This document shows, one piece after another, positions 43,194 to 51,593 of a DNA stretch of 64,000 bases (within the stretch, counting starts at the first letter, position 1; each line of letters begins with the position of its first letter). The notes beneath the pieces were generated by a model that saw nothing but the letters and a program-made list of their open reading frames with translations, did not search any database and had not been told where the DNA came from. Where the stretch lies: the NCBI RefSeq assembly GCF_004001045.1, contig NZ_BIMK01000005.1, positions 62,001 to 126,000 of the forward strand, read 5' to 3'. This stretch comes from Paenibacillus chibensis (lineage in GTDB: Bacteria > Bacillota > Bacilli > Paenibacillales > Paenibacillaceae). The position numbers were made by a program, and so were the translations under genes.

Positions 43194-44285
43194 ATGATAG
43201 AACATAGCAGTCTACTGCTGCAGCAGAAGGCGGAAGAATATATAAGCATTTGTTATGCTGAACTCGAGAAAACGGAGCGGGAACTGCATGACCGCCTGGC
43301 GGCAGTCCGCCAAGAAATTAACGCAACCGGAACGTATGAGCATACCTTCGAGGAACTGGAGCACGGGGCGAAAATGGCGTGGCGCAACAGCAACCGCTGC
43401 ATCGGGCGCTTGTTCTGGGATTCCATGGTGGTGCTTGACCGGCGGCACCTGGATCGGCCGGAGGACATTTACGCGGCGCTGCTAACGCATATTGAACAAG
43501 CGACCAACGGCGGCAAAATTATTCCGACCCTCTCGGTGTTCAAGCCGGATGGCCCGATGAGCAGAGGAGTGCGCATCCGCAATCACCAGGTAATCCGGTA
43601 TGCCGGCTATGAGACGGAGAGCGGGATCGTCGGCGATCCCGCTTCCGTGCTGTTCACGAAGGATTGCATGCAGATGGGATGGCGCGGGGAAGGCACGCAT
43701 TTTGACGTGCTGCCGCTGGTGATCGAGTCGGGAGAGGAGGAGCCGCTGCTCCTGCCGATCCCGGACGAGCTGGTGCTTGAAGTGCCGCTGACGCATCCGG
43801 ATTATCCGGCCTTTGGCCATCTTGGCTTGCGCTGGTATGCGGTGCCGATTATTTCGGACATGGACATGATCATCGGCGGCATTCGCTATACGGCAGCTCC
43901 CTTCAACGGCTGGTATATGGCGACGGAGATCGGCGCCCGGAATTTGGCTGACACGAACCGTTACAATGCCCTGCCGCGCGTGGCTGAGTTGATGGGCTTG
44001 TCCACGGCAAGCGAAACCTCTCTCTGGCGCGACCGTGCGGTGGTGGAAATGAACGTTGCGGTGCTGCATTCCTACAAGCGGGCAGGCGTCAGCATGGTGG
44101 ATCATCATACGGCTGCGGCGCAGTTCCAGCTGTTTGAACAGAAGGAAGCCAAGTGCGGGCGACCGCTGACCGGATACTGGAACTGGCTTATTCCTCCCGT
44201 ATCTCCGGCCACGACGCATATTTTTCACCAATCGTACGATAATACGGTGCTGTATCCGAACTTCTTCAGAAGGGGCGAGGGCTGA
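43194..44285 (+). CDS. nos: Nitric oxide synthase oxygenase (bacterial NOS)
   Basis: 363 residues, the length of bacterial NOS, which lacks the reductase half. The heme ligand is Cys69 in AWRNSNRCIGRLFW; further oxygenase signatures are VRIRNHQVIRYAGY, the GHLGLRWYAVP segment, the substrate Glu in FNGWYMATEIGARNL, and YWNWLIPPVSP near the pterin site. It makes NO from L-arginine using borrowed reductases. I chose ATG 43194 because GAGGTGAT precedes it; GTG 43185 and ATG 43188 lie inside that sequence. A perfect TATAAT at 43138-43143 may be the -10. No reductase partner is adjacent. Confidence 0.95.
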   Translation: MIEHSSLLLQQKAEEYISICYAELEKTERELHDRLAAVRQEINATGTYEHTFEELEHGAKMAWRNSNRCIGRLFWDSMVVLDRRHLDRPEDIYAALLTHIEQATNGGKIIPTLSVFKPDGPMSRGVRIRNHQVIRYAGYETESGIVGDPASVLFTKDCMQMGWRGEGTHFDVLPLVIESGEEEPLLLPIPDELVLEVPLTHPDYPAFGHLGLRWYAVPIISDMDMIIGGIRYTAAPFNGWYMATEIGARNLADTNRYNALPRVAELMGLSTASETSLWRDRAVVEMNVAVLHSYKRAGVSMVDHHTAAAQFQLFEQKEAKCGRPLTGYWNWLIPPVSPATTHIFHQSYDNTVLYPNFFRRGEG

Positions 44286-44585
44286 AGCTGCGCGGGTCAT
44301 TCGACATCATCTGGAGCATGCCCATTCCGAGCCGACCGATGCTCCAACGAATCTTGGAAGCAGATTTAAGGCCGGAATGGAAATTGCTTGCTGTCTTGTT
44401 GCATTTTTGCAAATTCCTCGTATACTCGTATAGTGGATTAATTGTAAGAAATGCTTGTCTTTCTTTCTTGCAATATACATGGATCAACGGTAAGAAATGC
44501 ACGTTATTCTTTCCGCTATCTTTTTTCAATTTATATAGCAATAGAATTTGGATGCAGAGGAGACCAAGAAACAGCGTTGGAGAAA
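44286..44585. other. 300-bp gap with repeated GTAAGAAATGC
   Basis: AT-rich in its second half. GTAAGAAATGC occurs twice (around 44446 and 44490), about 44 bp apart. In-frame reading upstream of the next gene gives a plausible but unsupported protein extension. No terminator for the NO synthase gene and no strong promoter is evident. Confidence 0.4.
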
Positions 44586-45047
44586 ATGAAATGGAACCAA
44601 GTCGTAGACCGGCTCCTGCAGCGTTCAGGACTTGATATTACAGTTGGATTGGAACCGCGTTTTGGAGATGGACGTTTGATCGGCGGCAAATACGGAATGA
44701 ACTCCAAATCCGTCACAATGTATACAGAAGTGATCCAGGAGCAGTGCCTGCAAATGTTCGGAACATTGGAGCGGGAAGAGGATTATTTCACGGTGGTGCT
44801 GGCCCATGAGCTCGGCCATGCGGCCGATGCTGAGCTGCAGCGACTCTGCGAAGAGCTGGAGGATGCTTCGGTCAGCGGAGAGAGACGGACCCGAGTCGCC
44901 CTGCAGATTGAAGAGAATGCCTGGAACTATGCGCTCGCTTTGGTTCCGGAGGTGGATGCCGCCTTTTTCAGCACCGTGATAGACGAATCGCTTCTGGCTT
45001 ACCGGATGCAGGTGGAGGAAGCGGCTGCTGCAGCTTATACGGCGTAA
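44586..45047 (+). CDS. Small HELGH zinc-peptidase-like protein
   Basis: 153 residues from the ATG at 44586, with TTGGAG just ahead. The core VLAHELGHAAD is a classic zinc-metallopeptidase HExxH helix, and about 35 residues later EENAWNYAL could give the Glu ligand, as in ImmA/IrrE-type domains. There is no helix-turn-helix, signal peptide or membrane segment. IrrE-like proteases cleave repressors; here no repressor is adjacent. A longer start at 44451 is open but lacks a ribosome binding site. Function unknown. Confidence 0.75.
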   Translation: MKWNQVVDRLLQRSGLDITVGLEPRFGDGRLIGGKYGMNSKSVTMYTEVIQEQCLQMFGTLEREEDYFTVVLAHELGHAADAELQRLCEELEDASVSGERRTRVALQIEENAWNYALALVPEVDAAFFSTVIDESLLAYRMQVEEAAAAAYTA

Positions 45048-45068
45048 TTGAACTGATTTTCATACATG

Positions 45069-45122
45069 AAAAGGATAGCATGGCAGTGCGCGAATCGAGC
45101 GCGGCCCGGCTATCCTTTTTTG
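45069..45122. terminator. Terminator after the HELGH gene
   Basis: AAAAGGATAGC / GCTATCCTTTT outer stem enclosing a GC-rich arm; T run on the plus strand and A run at the left foot, so it can also end the leftward oxidoreductase gene. Confidence 0.8.
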
Positions 45123-45146
45123 AATATGTCATCACTTCTATGAGCA

Positions 45147-46364
45147 TCAGTGGATGGGCACAGGCCGGGTTTGCAGGTACAGCTCCGCATCCTTGCTGCG
45201 GCCCGTTGTAATCATATCCGCGATGATTTCAGCCAGCACCATGCTGTACACCATCCCGTTATCGCCATATCCCATCAGGAAGTAACAGCCGGGATATTCC
45301 TCATACATGCCAATCATCGGCAGACCGTCATGGGTTCCCCCGTAGAAGGCTCCCAAGTAGTACTCGGCTTCCACCGGAATGTCCGGGAACAGCTTGCGGA
45401 ATTCACCCAGCAGCTTCTCTTGATTGTGAATCACCTTTGAATCGCGGACATCCGCGTACGGGGTGTCCTTGTCGAGGCCACCGATGATTACACGATCGTC
45501 TGCGGTCGTACGCATGTAAATGTAAGGACGGGCCGATTCCCATATGAGGGTGCGTTTGTACCAGGTTCGGAAATCGGCTACGGGCTTCGTAATAACGGCG
45601 TATGAGGAGGAGAGGACGGCGTTTTTGTCCCGTTTGACCTCCAAATTCTCATATCCGGCGGCGAAAATGACATGCTTCGCTTCGATCCGTTGGCGGCTTT
45701 GGGTGTAAAAAACCGCTTTGCCGTTCTCGAACGTTTTGCCGGTAATTTCGGTTTCGGCATGAATGCGGGCTCCGTCGCCACGCGCTTTCTCCAGCATGCC
45801 GATCGTGAACTTAAACGGATTGATCTCCGCATCATTGTTATAGTAGAGGGCTGCCGGCTTGCGAAACGGGTAGCGGGCGGCGATATGCTCCTCGTTCAGC
45901 AGCAAGGCCTGAAAGCCGTACTTTTGCAAAAGCGAGAGTTCTTGCTCCAGCTTATGGACATCCTCCGGATAACTTGCATAATAGAGGCTGTCCCGCCGGG
46001 TAAAATCCGGATTGACGGGGAGCTTGGCGCTGATGGCTTCCATTTGGTTGATAGCCGCCTCACAGAGCTTGAGGTGGCGGACAGTCCGCTCTTCTCCGAA
46101 CGTATGGGCCAGCTGTACGAAGGTTTTCTCGCCGGCATACTGGATGAGCGCGGTATTGGTGGCCGTGCTGCCGCTACCTGGCTGCCTTTTGTCGACAACC
46201 AGCACATTCACACCCCGCTCCGCGAGAACCGAGGCGCACTGCGCCCCGGAACTGCCGGCGCCGACAATCAGAACGTCGCAGGCCGTATCTTCGGACAAGG
46301 GAGAATAGACGGGCGCCTGTTCCAGCGTCGTGGGCCAGTAAAATTTGCCGCTTTGCAAGTCCAT
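45147..46364 (-). CDS. FAD-dependent oxidoreductase, DAO family
   Basis: 405 residues. The N-terminal Rossmann motif VLIVGAGSSGAQCASVLAERG binds FAD, followed by VVDKRQPGSGSTATNTALIQ, and the C-terminal region has GFYGGTHD-like and MGYGDNGMVYSMV segments (read AFYGGTHDGLPMIG). Glycine or D-amino-acid oxidase relatives deaminate small amines; the substrate here cannot be read. AGGAGGCG lies ahead of the ATG. It is separate from the FAD-Rieske gene at 46894 but of the same fold and may be an old paralogue. Confidence 0.88.
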   Translation of the reverse strand: MDLQSGKFYWPTTLEQAPVYSPLSEDTACDVLIVGAGSSGAQCASVLAERGVNVLVVDKRQPGSGSTATNTALIQYAGEKTFVQLAHTFGEERTVRHLKLCEAAINQMEAISAKLPVNPDFTRRDSLYYASYPEDVHKLEQELSLLQKYGFQALLLNEEHIAARYPFRKPAALYYNNDAEINPFKFTIGMLEKARGDGARIHAETEITGKTFENGKAVFYTQSRQRIEAKHVIFAAGYENLEVKRDKNAVLSSSYAVITKPVADFRTWYKRTLIWESARPYIYMRTTADDRVIIGGLDKDTPYADVRDSKVIHNQEKLLGEFRKLFPDIPVEAEYYLGAFYGGTHDGLPMIGMYEEYPGCYFLMGYGDNGMVYSMVLAEIIADMITTGRSKDAELYLQTRPVPIH

Positions 46365-46452
46365 CGTAATACGCCTCCTTCATGGCAATAAGATCGAACA
46401 CTATTATGTTCCATCACAGGACGGATCATACAGCCGGGGTCCAAGCGTTAAG

Positions 46453-46499
46453 CAAAAACGCCCCGCCCGCACAAGATGTTGGCGGGACGGAGCGCTTTT
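46453..46499 (-). terminator. Imperfect terminator after the ABM-domain gene
   Basis: GC-rich inverted repeat (CGCCCCGCCCGC against GCGGGACGGAGCG) with T run on the minus strand. Confidence 0.65.
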
Positions 46500-46520
46500 C
46501 TAACATGCAGGAGGTGGTCC

Positions 46521-46838
46521 TTACTCGGCTTCGTTCAGCGGGCTGACGACCAGTTCATACTGATTCAGCGACGAACCGAGAATGGCGTCATTGCCGCCTT
46601 GTCCGCGATGGGATTCGCGGAAAGATTCGCTGGAGGTCCAGTTCCGGAAGGAGGCTTCATCCTGCCATACCGTGGATACCTTCAGTTCCTCACCTTCACC
46701 TTCCTTGCTTTTGCCGAGCCATACTTCCATACGTACGAACCCGGGCATTTCCTTGACGCTTTGGGCATGGGCGAACCGTTCGGACATCGCCTTGCCGAAG
46801 CCCTCCTTGACCCGAATCGTATTCGTAATTACGATCAT
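46521..46838 (-). CDS. Antibiotic-biosynthesis-monooxygenase-domain protein, HmoA/IsdG-like
   Basis: 105 residues with a single ferredoxin-like ABM domain: MIVITNTIRVKEGFGKAM, MPGFVRMEVWLG, VSTVWQDEASFRNWTSSE.FRESHR. The W.DEASF..W and final H motif are those of heme-degrading HmoA/IsdG relatives. GGAGGCGAT precedes the ATG at 46838. It lies 55 bp downstream of the FAD-Rieske gene in the same direction. It may degrade heme or a quinone; the domain alone does not decide. Confidence 0.82.
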   Translation of the reverse strand: MIVITNTIRVKEGFGKAMSERFAHAQSVKEMPGFVRMEVWLGKSKEGEGEELKVSTVWQDEASFRNWTSSESFRESHRGQGGNDAILGSSLNQYELVVSPLNEAE

Positions 46839-46893
46839 TGCTGCATCGCCTCCGCTTGGTTGAGTGTGGATGATAATACCATACCCCTCAAGT

Positions 46894-48441
46894 CTACGCG
46901 TCTCGATCCAGTTTCTCAAGCGGCTCGGTTGCCGGGCCTTCAATGACGGAGCCTTCATAATTGAAGCGGGAACCGTGGCAAGGGCAATCCCATGTGCGCT
47001 CGGCTTCATTCCATTCGCACTCGCAGCCCAGATGCGTGCAGGTGGTGTCCACCAGGTAGAGATTGCCCTGCGCGTCTTTATAGCCGCCGGCCCGTTTGCC
47101 GTCATGCGTGATGACGGCGCCCTCGTCGGGCTTCAGATCCTCGGCGCTCCGATGCGTCAAGCCAACCTTGCCCGCAACAAAATGCTTGGCGACGTCGGCG
47201 TTCTGAACGACGAAGGTTTTGACCGACGGGTCAGCCTTGAAGCGGGACGGCGTGTAAAGCGGCGTGTAGGCATTATCCTTGCCCAGAATCTGATCCGAGA
47301 GGATCATGCCCGACAAGGTACCTTGGGTCATCCCCCACTTATTGAAGCCGGTTGCCACGTAGATGCCCTCGTCTCCCGACGTGATCTGTCCGATATACGG
47401 TACTTTGTCGAGTGTGACGAGGTCCTGTGCAGACCAGCGGAAGGGAATGTTTCGGATACCGAACAGCTTCGCGCCGAAGCTTTCCAGCTCCTCGTAATGG
47501 TTATGCGTGCATAGGCTTTGTCCGGTTTTATGATTCTCCCCTCCGGCGAGCACCAGCTCCTGACCGTTCCACGAAGCCGTCCGGAGCGAACGCTTCGGCT
47601 CGTCTGCGCTGAGGTACGTACCGCCGGCAAAAGCGGTTTCCGGCTGGAAAGCGACCACGTAGGAACGCTCGGCATGAAGCCGGGTGAAGTACAGGCCGCC
47701 CCCGTCATAGAACGGGAAATGGGAAGCCGACACGACATGGCTGCAGCGCACCTTATGCTTGCCCCGGTAGGTAGTTAGCGTAAACGGGCCTTCTTTTTCC
47801 AGCGTGGTGATGGTCGTATGCTCAAATATTCTCCCGCCGGCCTTAATGATCTCATTCACCAGCGGCTTCAGGTAATGGAGCGGATGGAACTGCGCCTGGT
47901 CCGGCATTTCGATGGCCCCGCTGACATGCAGCGGGATCGGTAGCTTATCCCTCCACTGCCCGGGAATGCCAAGCTTGATGTAGGCATCGAATTCCTTCTG
48001 TAGCTTCTGCAGCTCATCCTCGGTCTCCATGTACAAATAAGCGCTTTCCGGTTTAAGGTCGCAATCGATGTTCAGGTCGTTCACTGTTTTTTGAATAAAA
48101 GCCATAGCCTCGCGGTTGGCTTGATGGTACATTTGCGTTTTTTCCTCGCCAAAATGGTTCAGCAGCTCATCATACAGCAGCCCATGCTGGGCGGAAATTT
48201 TGGCGGTGGTATGTCCGGTCGTACCGTTCAGGATGCTTCCCGCCTCAAGCAATGCTACCTTGCAGCCTTGACGCGACAGCAGGTAAGCAGTCGTGATGCC
48301 TGCGATGCCGGCACCGACGATCGCGGCGTCCACCTCAATGTCCTCGGTCAGCGGCGGAAAGGATGGGAGCTCGGTGGATACTCTCCATAAGGATTCGGGA
48401 TACTGCGGCAAATGCCGGGAAACGGAATCAGGTTGTTGCAT
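46894..48441 (-). CDS. FAD-dependent oxidoreductase with C-terminal Rieske [2Fe-2S] domain
   Basis: 515 residues. Residues ~35-400 form a DAO-type FAD fold (AAIVGAGIAGITTAYLLSRQG, LLEAG, GTTGHTTAKISAQHG). Residues ~425-510 form a Rieske domain with CTHLGC and CPCHGSRF, giving two Cys and two His ligands for the cluster. Such fusions occur widely in bacilli and are thought to pass electrons from FAD to the Rieske cluster; the substrate is unknown. It precedes the ABM-domain gene in the same direction. Confidence 0.92.
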   Translation of the reverse strand: MQQPDSVSRHLPQYPESLWRVSTELPSFPPLTEDIEVDAAIVGAGIAGITTAYLLSRQGCKVALLEAGSILNGTTGHTTAKISAQHGLLYDELLNHFGEEKTQMYHQANREAMAFIQKTVNDLNIDCDLKPESAYLYMETEDELQKLQKEFDAYIKLGIPGQWRDKLPIPLHVSGAIEMPDQAQFHPLHYLKPLVNEIIKAGGRIFEHTTITTLEKEGPFTLTTYRGKHKVRCSHVVSASHFPFYDGGGLYFTRLHAERSYVVAFQPETAFAGGTYLSADEPKRSLRTASWNGQELVLAGGENHKTGQSLCTHNHYEELESFGAKLFGIRNIPFRWSAQDLVTLDKVPYIGQITSGDEGIYVATGFNKWGMTQGTLSGMILSDQILGKDNAYTPLYTPSRFKADPSVKTFVVQNADVAKHFVAGKVGLTHRSAEDLKPDEGAVITHDGKRAGGYKDAQGNLYLVDTTCTHLGCECEWNEAERTWDCPCHGSRFNYEGSVIEGPATEPLEKLDRDA

Positions 48442-48572
48442 GGCATATCCTCCTCGTCGTATTCACTTTCATTTATTACCACTTCGAACCAAAAAGAAAC
48501 GAAGCCTTTTCTTGTATCTCTCCGTTGTTTACAATAATGGAGGAAGAATATTCTAACGAGGAGGCTTTGCCT

Positions 48573-49517
48573 GTGACTATGAAATATCGGAGACTTGGCA
48601 AGAGCGGACTGAAGGTAAGTGAAATCAGTCTTGGCAGCTGGTTGACCTACGGGGGTTATGTGGAGCAGGACAATGCGGTCAAGGCCATACAGACAGCCTA
48701 TGATCAAGGGATCAACTTCTTCGACACGGCGAACGTATATGAACGCGGGGCGGCGGAGGAGCTTCTGGGAAAAACGCTTAAAGCCTATCCGCGCGAGTCT
48801 TACGTGCTGGCAACCAAAGTATTCGGCAAAATGGGGGACGGCCCCAATGACATGGGATTATCGCGCAAGCATATTATGGAGCAGTGTCACGCGAGCTTGA
48901 AGCGGCTCGGGCATGATTATATTGATTTGTATTACTGCCATCGGTACCATCCGGAGACGCCGATCGAGGAAACGCTGCGCGCGCTCGATGACCTGGTACG
49001 TCAGGGCAAGGTCTTATACATAGGCGTGAGCATGTGGACAGCGGCGCAGATGGAAGCGGCACTGGGTACAGCCGACCGCTACCTGCTGGACCGGATCGTG
49101 GTGAATCAGCCGGTTTACAACATGTTCAACCGCCATATCGAGGCAGAAATCATTCCCCTTGGCGTGGAAAAAGGAATAAGCCAGGTTGTTTACTCCCCAC
49201 TCGCCCAAGGCTTGCTGACCGGGAAGTACAGTACAGTCGGACAAGCGCCTGAGGGCAGCCGCGCCGCCAAGCTGAACTGGAAGGAAGACCAGATCAGCGA
49301 AGAGAAGATCATGAAGGTGCAGGAGCTCAGCGTCATTGCCAATGAGCTCGGCATCAAGATGAGCCAGCTGGCGCTGGCCTGGATTTTGCGCCAGCCTAAC
49401 GTAGCCAGCGCCTTGGTCGGCGCCAGCCGTCCAGAACAAGTGACCGAGAACGTGCAGGCTTCGGAAGTCACGCTGACAGCAGATGTGCTGGAGCGGATCG
49501 AACGCATTCTTTCATAA
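48573..49517 (+). CDS. Aldo/keto reductase, Kv-beta/YhdN-like
   Basis: 314 residues, (beta/alpha)8 barrel. It opens MTMKYRRLGKSGLKVSEISLG; the catalytic tetrad region has FFDTANVYERG (Asp, Tyr), LATKVFGKMG (Lys) and YYCHRYHPETP (His). The C-terminal NADP site contains VGASRPEQV. This is the AKR branch of Kv-beta subunits and YhdN. I set the start at GTG 48573, 8 bases after GAGGAGG; the ATG at 48579 is too far. Possible substrates are methylglyoxal and other aldehydes. A tetraloop terminator follows. Confidence 0.93.
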   Translation: MTMKYRRLGKSGLKVSEISLGSWLTYGGYVEQDNAVKAIQTAYDQGINFFDTANVYERGAAEELLGKTLKAYPRESYVLATKVFGKMGDGPNDMGLSRKHIMEQCHASLKRLGHDYIDLYYCHRYHPETPIEETLRALDDLVRQGKVLYIGVSMWTAAQMEAALGTADRYLLDRIVVNQPVYNMFNRHIEAEIIPLGVEKGISQVVYSPLAQGLLTGKYSTVGQAPEGSRAAKLNWKEDQISEEKIMKVQELSVIANELGIKMSQLALAWILRQPNVASALVGASRPEQVTENVQASEVTLTADVLERIERILS

Positions 49518-49537
49518 AATGAAATGAACTGAGAAAT

Positions 49538-49566
49538 AAGCCGCCCGGGAAACCGGGCGGCTTTTT
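49538..49566 (+). terminator. Terminator after the aldo/keto reductase
   Basis: AAGCCGCCCGG (49538-49548) / CCGGGCGGCTT (49553-49563) closed by a GAAA tetraloop and followed by T. Confidence 0.92.
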
Positions 49567-49657
49567 GCCGTAACGGATGAACAGGGAATTGCATTGGCGT
49601 TACGCGGCAGGGAAAGCTATACTTAAGCTATACCTTTCATTTTAGGGGGAGACAGGC

Positions 49658-50071
49658 ATGGCATGGCTTAAGATAGACGATGTGGCCAAAGAGACCGGAT
49701 TAACGAAGCGTTCAATCCGGTATTACGAGGAAATCGGTCTCATGAAATCGCCCGAGCGATCCGACGGCGGCATCCGGCTATACACCGAGGAAGACGTAGA
49801 GCAGCTGAAAAATATTATTCTTGCCAAGAAGGTTCTTGGCTTTTCCCTACAGGAAATTCAGGAGTTCCTGCAAATTCATGATCAGGTCATAAAGCACCGC
49901 AGCAACGCATCCTCTTCCATGGACGATTCGCTGCGTCAAGCGGAGCTTACGCATATGGCGGAAGCCGTGAACAAGCAGCTGGAGCTTGTGGATTACAAAA
50001 TCGCGGAAATGAAGAAGGTCAGGGAAGAATTGGCCAGTCTCAGCGGACGGATTAACAAAGCGATGGATTAA
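49658..50071 (+). CDS. MerR-family regulator
   Basis: 137 residues. The N-terminal winged helix is typical: LKIDDVAKETGLTKRSIRYYEEIGL, then RLYTEEDVEQLKNI and a long helix for dimerisation (~75-130). No conserved Cys for metal sensing is seen, so an organic effector is likelier. A candidate promoter TTGGCG-18 bp-TATACT lies upstream and overlaps a repeated AGCTATAC, perhaps its own site. It stands alone between terminators. Confidence 0.92.
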   Translation: MAWLKIDDVAKETGLTKRSIRYYEEIGLMKSPERSDGGIRLYTEEDVEQLKNIILAKKVLGFSLQEIQEFLQIHDQVIKHRSNASSSMDDSLRQAELTHMAEAVNKQLELVDYKIAEMKKVREELASLSGRINKAMD

Positions 50072-50077
50072 CTACAG

Positions 50078-50115
50078 AAGGGACAGCCCCGGGTCAAGCG
50101 GGCTGTCCCTTTTTA
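50078..50115. terminator. Bidirectional terminator between merR and diguanylate cyclase genes
   Basis: AAGGGACAGCCC (50078-50089) / GGGCTGTCCCTT (50100-50111) then TTT; convergent genes use it from both sides. Confidence 0.9.
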
Positions 50116-50150
50116 ATGTGTTCATGGATGGATGGACGGTTCTATAGTTT

Positions 50151-51281
50151 TCACTTTTCTGCAGGAAGGGGCGCGGAATGTAACGATTGCGAGGCAGCGC
50201 ATACTTTGTTGCGTCCGCTGTTCTTCGCATGGTACAGCGCCTTGTCGGCTTGTTCCACAAGCGTGCTGCCGCTCTCCGCGATGCCGGTGTCATGGGGATA
50301 CGTTGCGACACCGATCGAGACGGTAATACGCAGCTTTTTTTGGAGGGAAGGCAGTTTGAATATATGGGCTTGTACGGCTTTACGGATTCGTTCGGCTGTG
50401 GCGGCAGCCAGGACAGAGGAGCAGCCGGGCAGCAGCACGGTGAATTCCTCCCCGCCGTTTCGGGACACGATTGCGGGAGGACGGGCCTGCTCGAGCAGGA
50501 TTTGTCCGAGACCGCGCAGAACCTCGTCGCCTGCGGCATGTCCATACGTGTCATTCACAAGCTTGAAATGGTCGATGTCAATAACGAGCAGGGACAGCTC
50601 CTGTCCGTGCAGCTGTGCCCCCGCCCATTCATGCTGCAAGGACCATTCGAACTGCCGCAAATTATTGAGCTGGGTCAAATGGTCGGTGGAGGCCCGTTTC
50701 TCAAGCTGGGCAAAGAGCATGTTGGACGAATCGATATGTTCCGTAATGAGATATAGAAACAGGCAGGCAATCACCGAGATCACCAGCTGGGTCGGATAAT
50801 AACGCATCACGGTTTCCATGTTCTCCAGATTCAGGCTGAGCGTGATGAAAATAACGAGCATGCAGGCTGCATTCATCACGTTCATTTTCGTGAGCCGTGA
50901 CCACGGGAAGGTGGACAAGTAGGCGCACAACACGCCAACCACCAGCATCGCTACGCATGCGATCAGAGCGGCGGAAGACCATCCGTACAAAGCGATCCGG
51001 CCGATGCCAATCACGACGCCGCATAGAAGAGCAGGCAGCCATCCCATGTAAACGCCGACCACGACCACCGTAAGATGGCGCATATCGGCAATGACATGCG
51101 GTCCGACCGGGAAGCTGTAATTCATCAGGATGATGCCGTACAGGCCGAACAGCAGTCCCGAATTGACCTTGACCGGCATGGTCAAGGGCCGGGAGCCGAT
51201 GACGTATTTTTTGGAGAGGACACCCGAAAAGAATAGAAATGTCACAAAGATACAAATGTTCACGAAGAAACTGTTCAGCAT
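50151..51281 (-). CDS. Membrane diguanylate cyclase (5TM-5TMR_LYT + GGDEF)
   Basis: 376 residues: about six hydrophobic helices in the first ~185 that resemble the LytS-type 5TM receptor domain, then a GGDEF domain with FKLVNDTYGHAAGDEVLR and the active-site motif GGEEF in SRNGGEEFTVLLPG. It should make cyclic di-GMP. The RxxD product-inhibition site usually found five residues before GGEEF is absent, so it may lack feedback inhibition. GGAGGG is about 12 bases ahead of the ATG. The 312-bp gap upstream to 51593 holds the promoter region of the chemoreceptor. Confidence 0.93.
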   Translation of the reverse strand: MLNSFFVNICIFVTFLFFSGVLSKKYVIGSRPLTMPVKVNSGLLFGLYGIILMNYSFPVGPHVIADMRHLTVVVVGVYMGWLPALLCGVVIGIGRIALYGWSSAALIACVAMLVVGVLCAYLSTFPWSRLTKMNVMNAACMLVIFITLSLNLENMETVMRYYPTQLVISVIACLFLYLITEHIDSSNMLFAQLEKRASTDHLTQLNNLRQFEWSLQHEWAGAQLHGQELSLLVIDIDHFKLVNDTYGHAAGDEVLRGLGQILLEQARPPAIVSRNGGEEFTVLLPGCSSVLAAATAERIRKAVQAHIFKLPSLQKKLRITVSIGVATYPHDTGIAESGSTLVEQADKALYHAKNSGRNKVCAASQSLHSAPLPAEK

Positions 51282-51474
51282 GCCTTTCAGATACCCTCCA
51301 ACCCAATATCTTGCATTCTGCTTCTTATATTAGCGGATTTGAGAGAGATATGTTAGCTTTCAAGTGAAATTTTCATCGGATTTTGAAGAAAGAAAGCAGT
51401 TTTTCAAAGCTTAGGCCTCTATGCCTAAGAAATGGATGATGATAGAATAATTTAAGGGAAATGGATATTAGTTG

Positions 51475-51501
51475 AAAAAAATTGTGAGAAAATTCCGATA
51501 T
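51475..51501 (+). promoter_or_regulatory. Candidate sigma-D (motility) promoter of the chemoreceptor gene
   Basis: TCCGATAT (51494-51501) matches 7 of 8 bases of the SigD -10 GCCGATAT; AAAA at 51475-51478 is 15 bp upstream, against TAAA. TTGAAA and TATAAT nearby are too far apart (21 bp) for sigma-A. The rest of the 51282-51593 gap shows no other element. Confidence 0.5.
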
Positions 51502-51593
51502 AATATGAATAAGTACCCAAAAAAAACGGTGTCCATGGTATGATTTTTTGGTAGCGTGAACCAAAATAACTATGCAGGAAGGAAAATGCCATT

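Noticed and set aside
44451..44585. 45-codon extension of the HELGH protein
   Set aside because: Composition is unlike the rest of the protein, and TTGGAG directly precedes ATG 44586.
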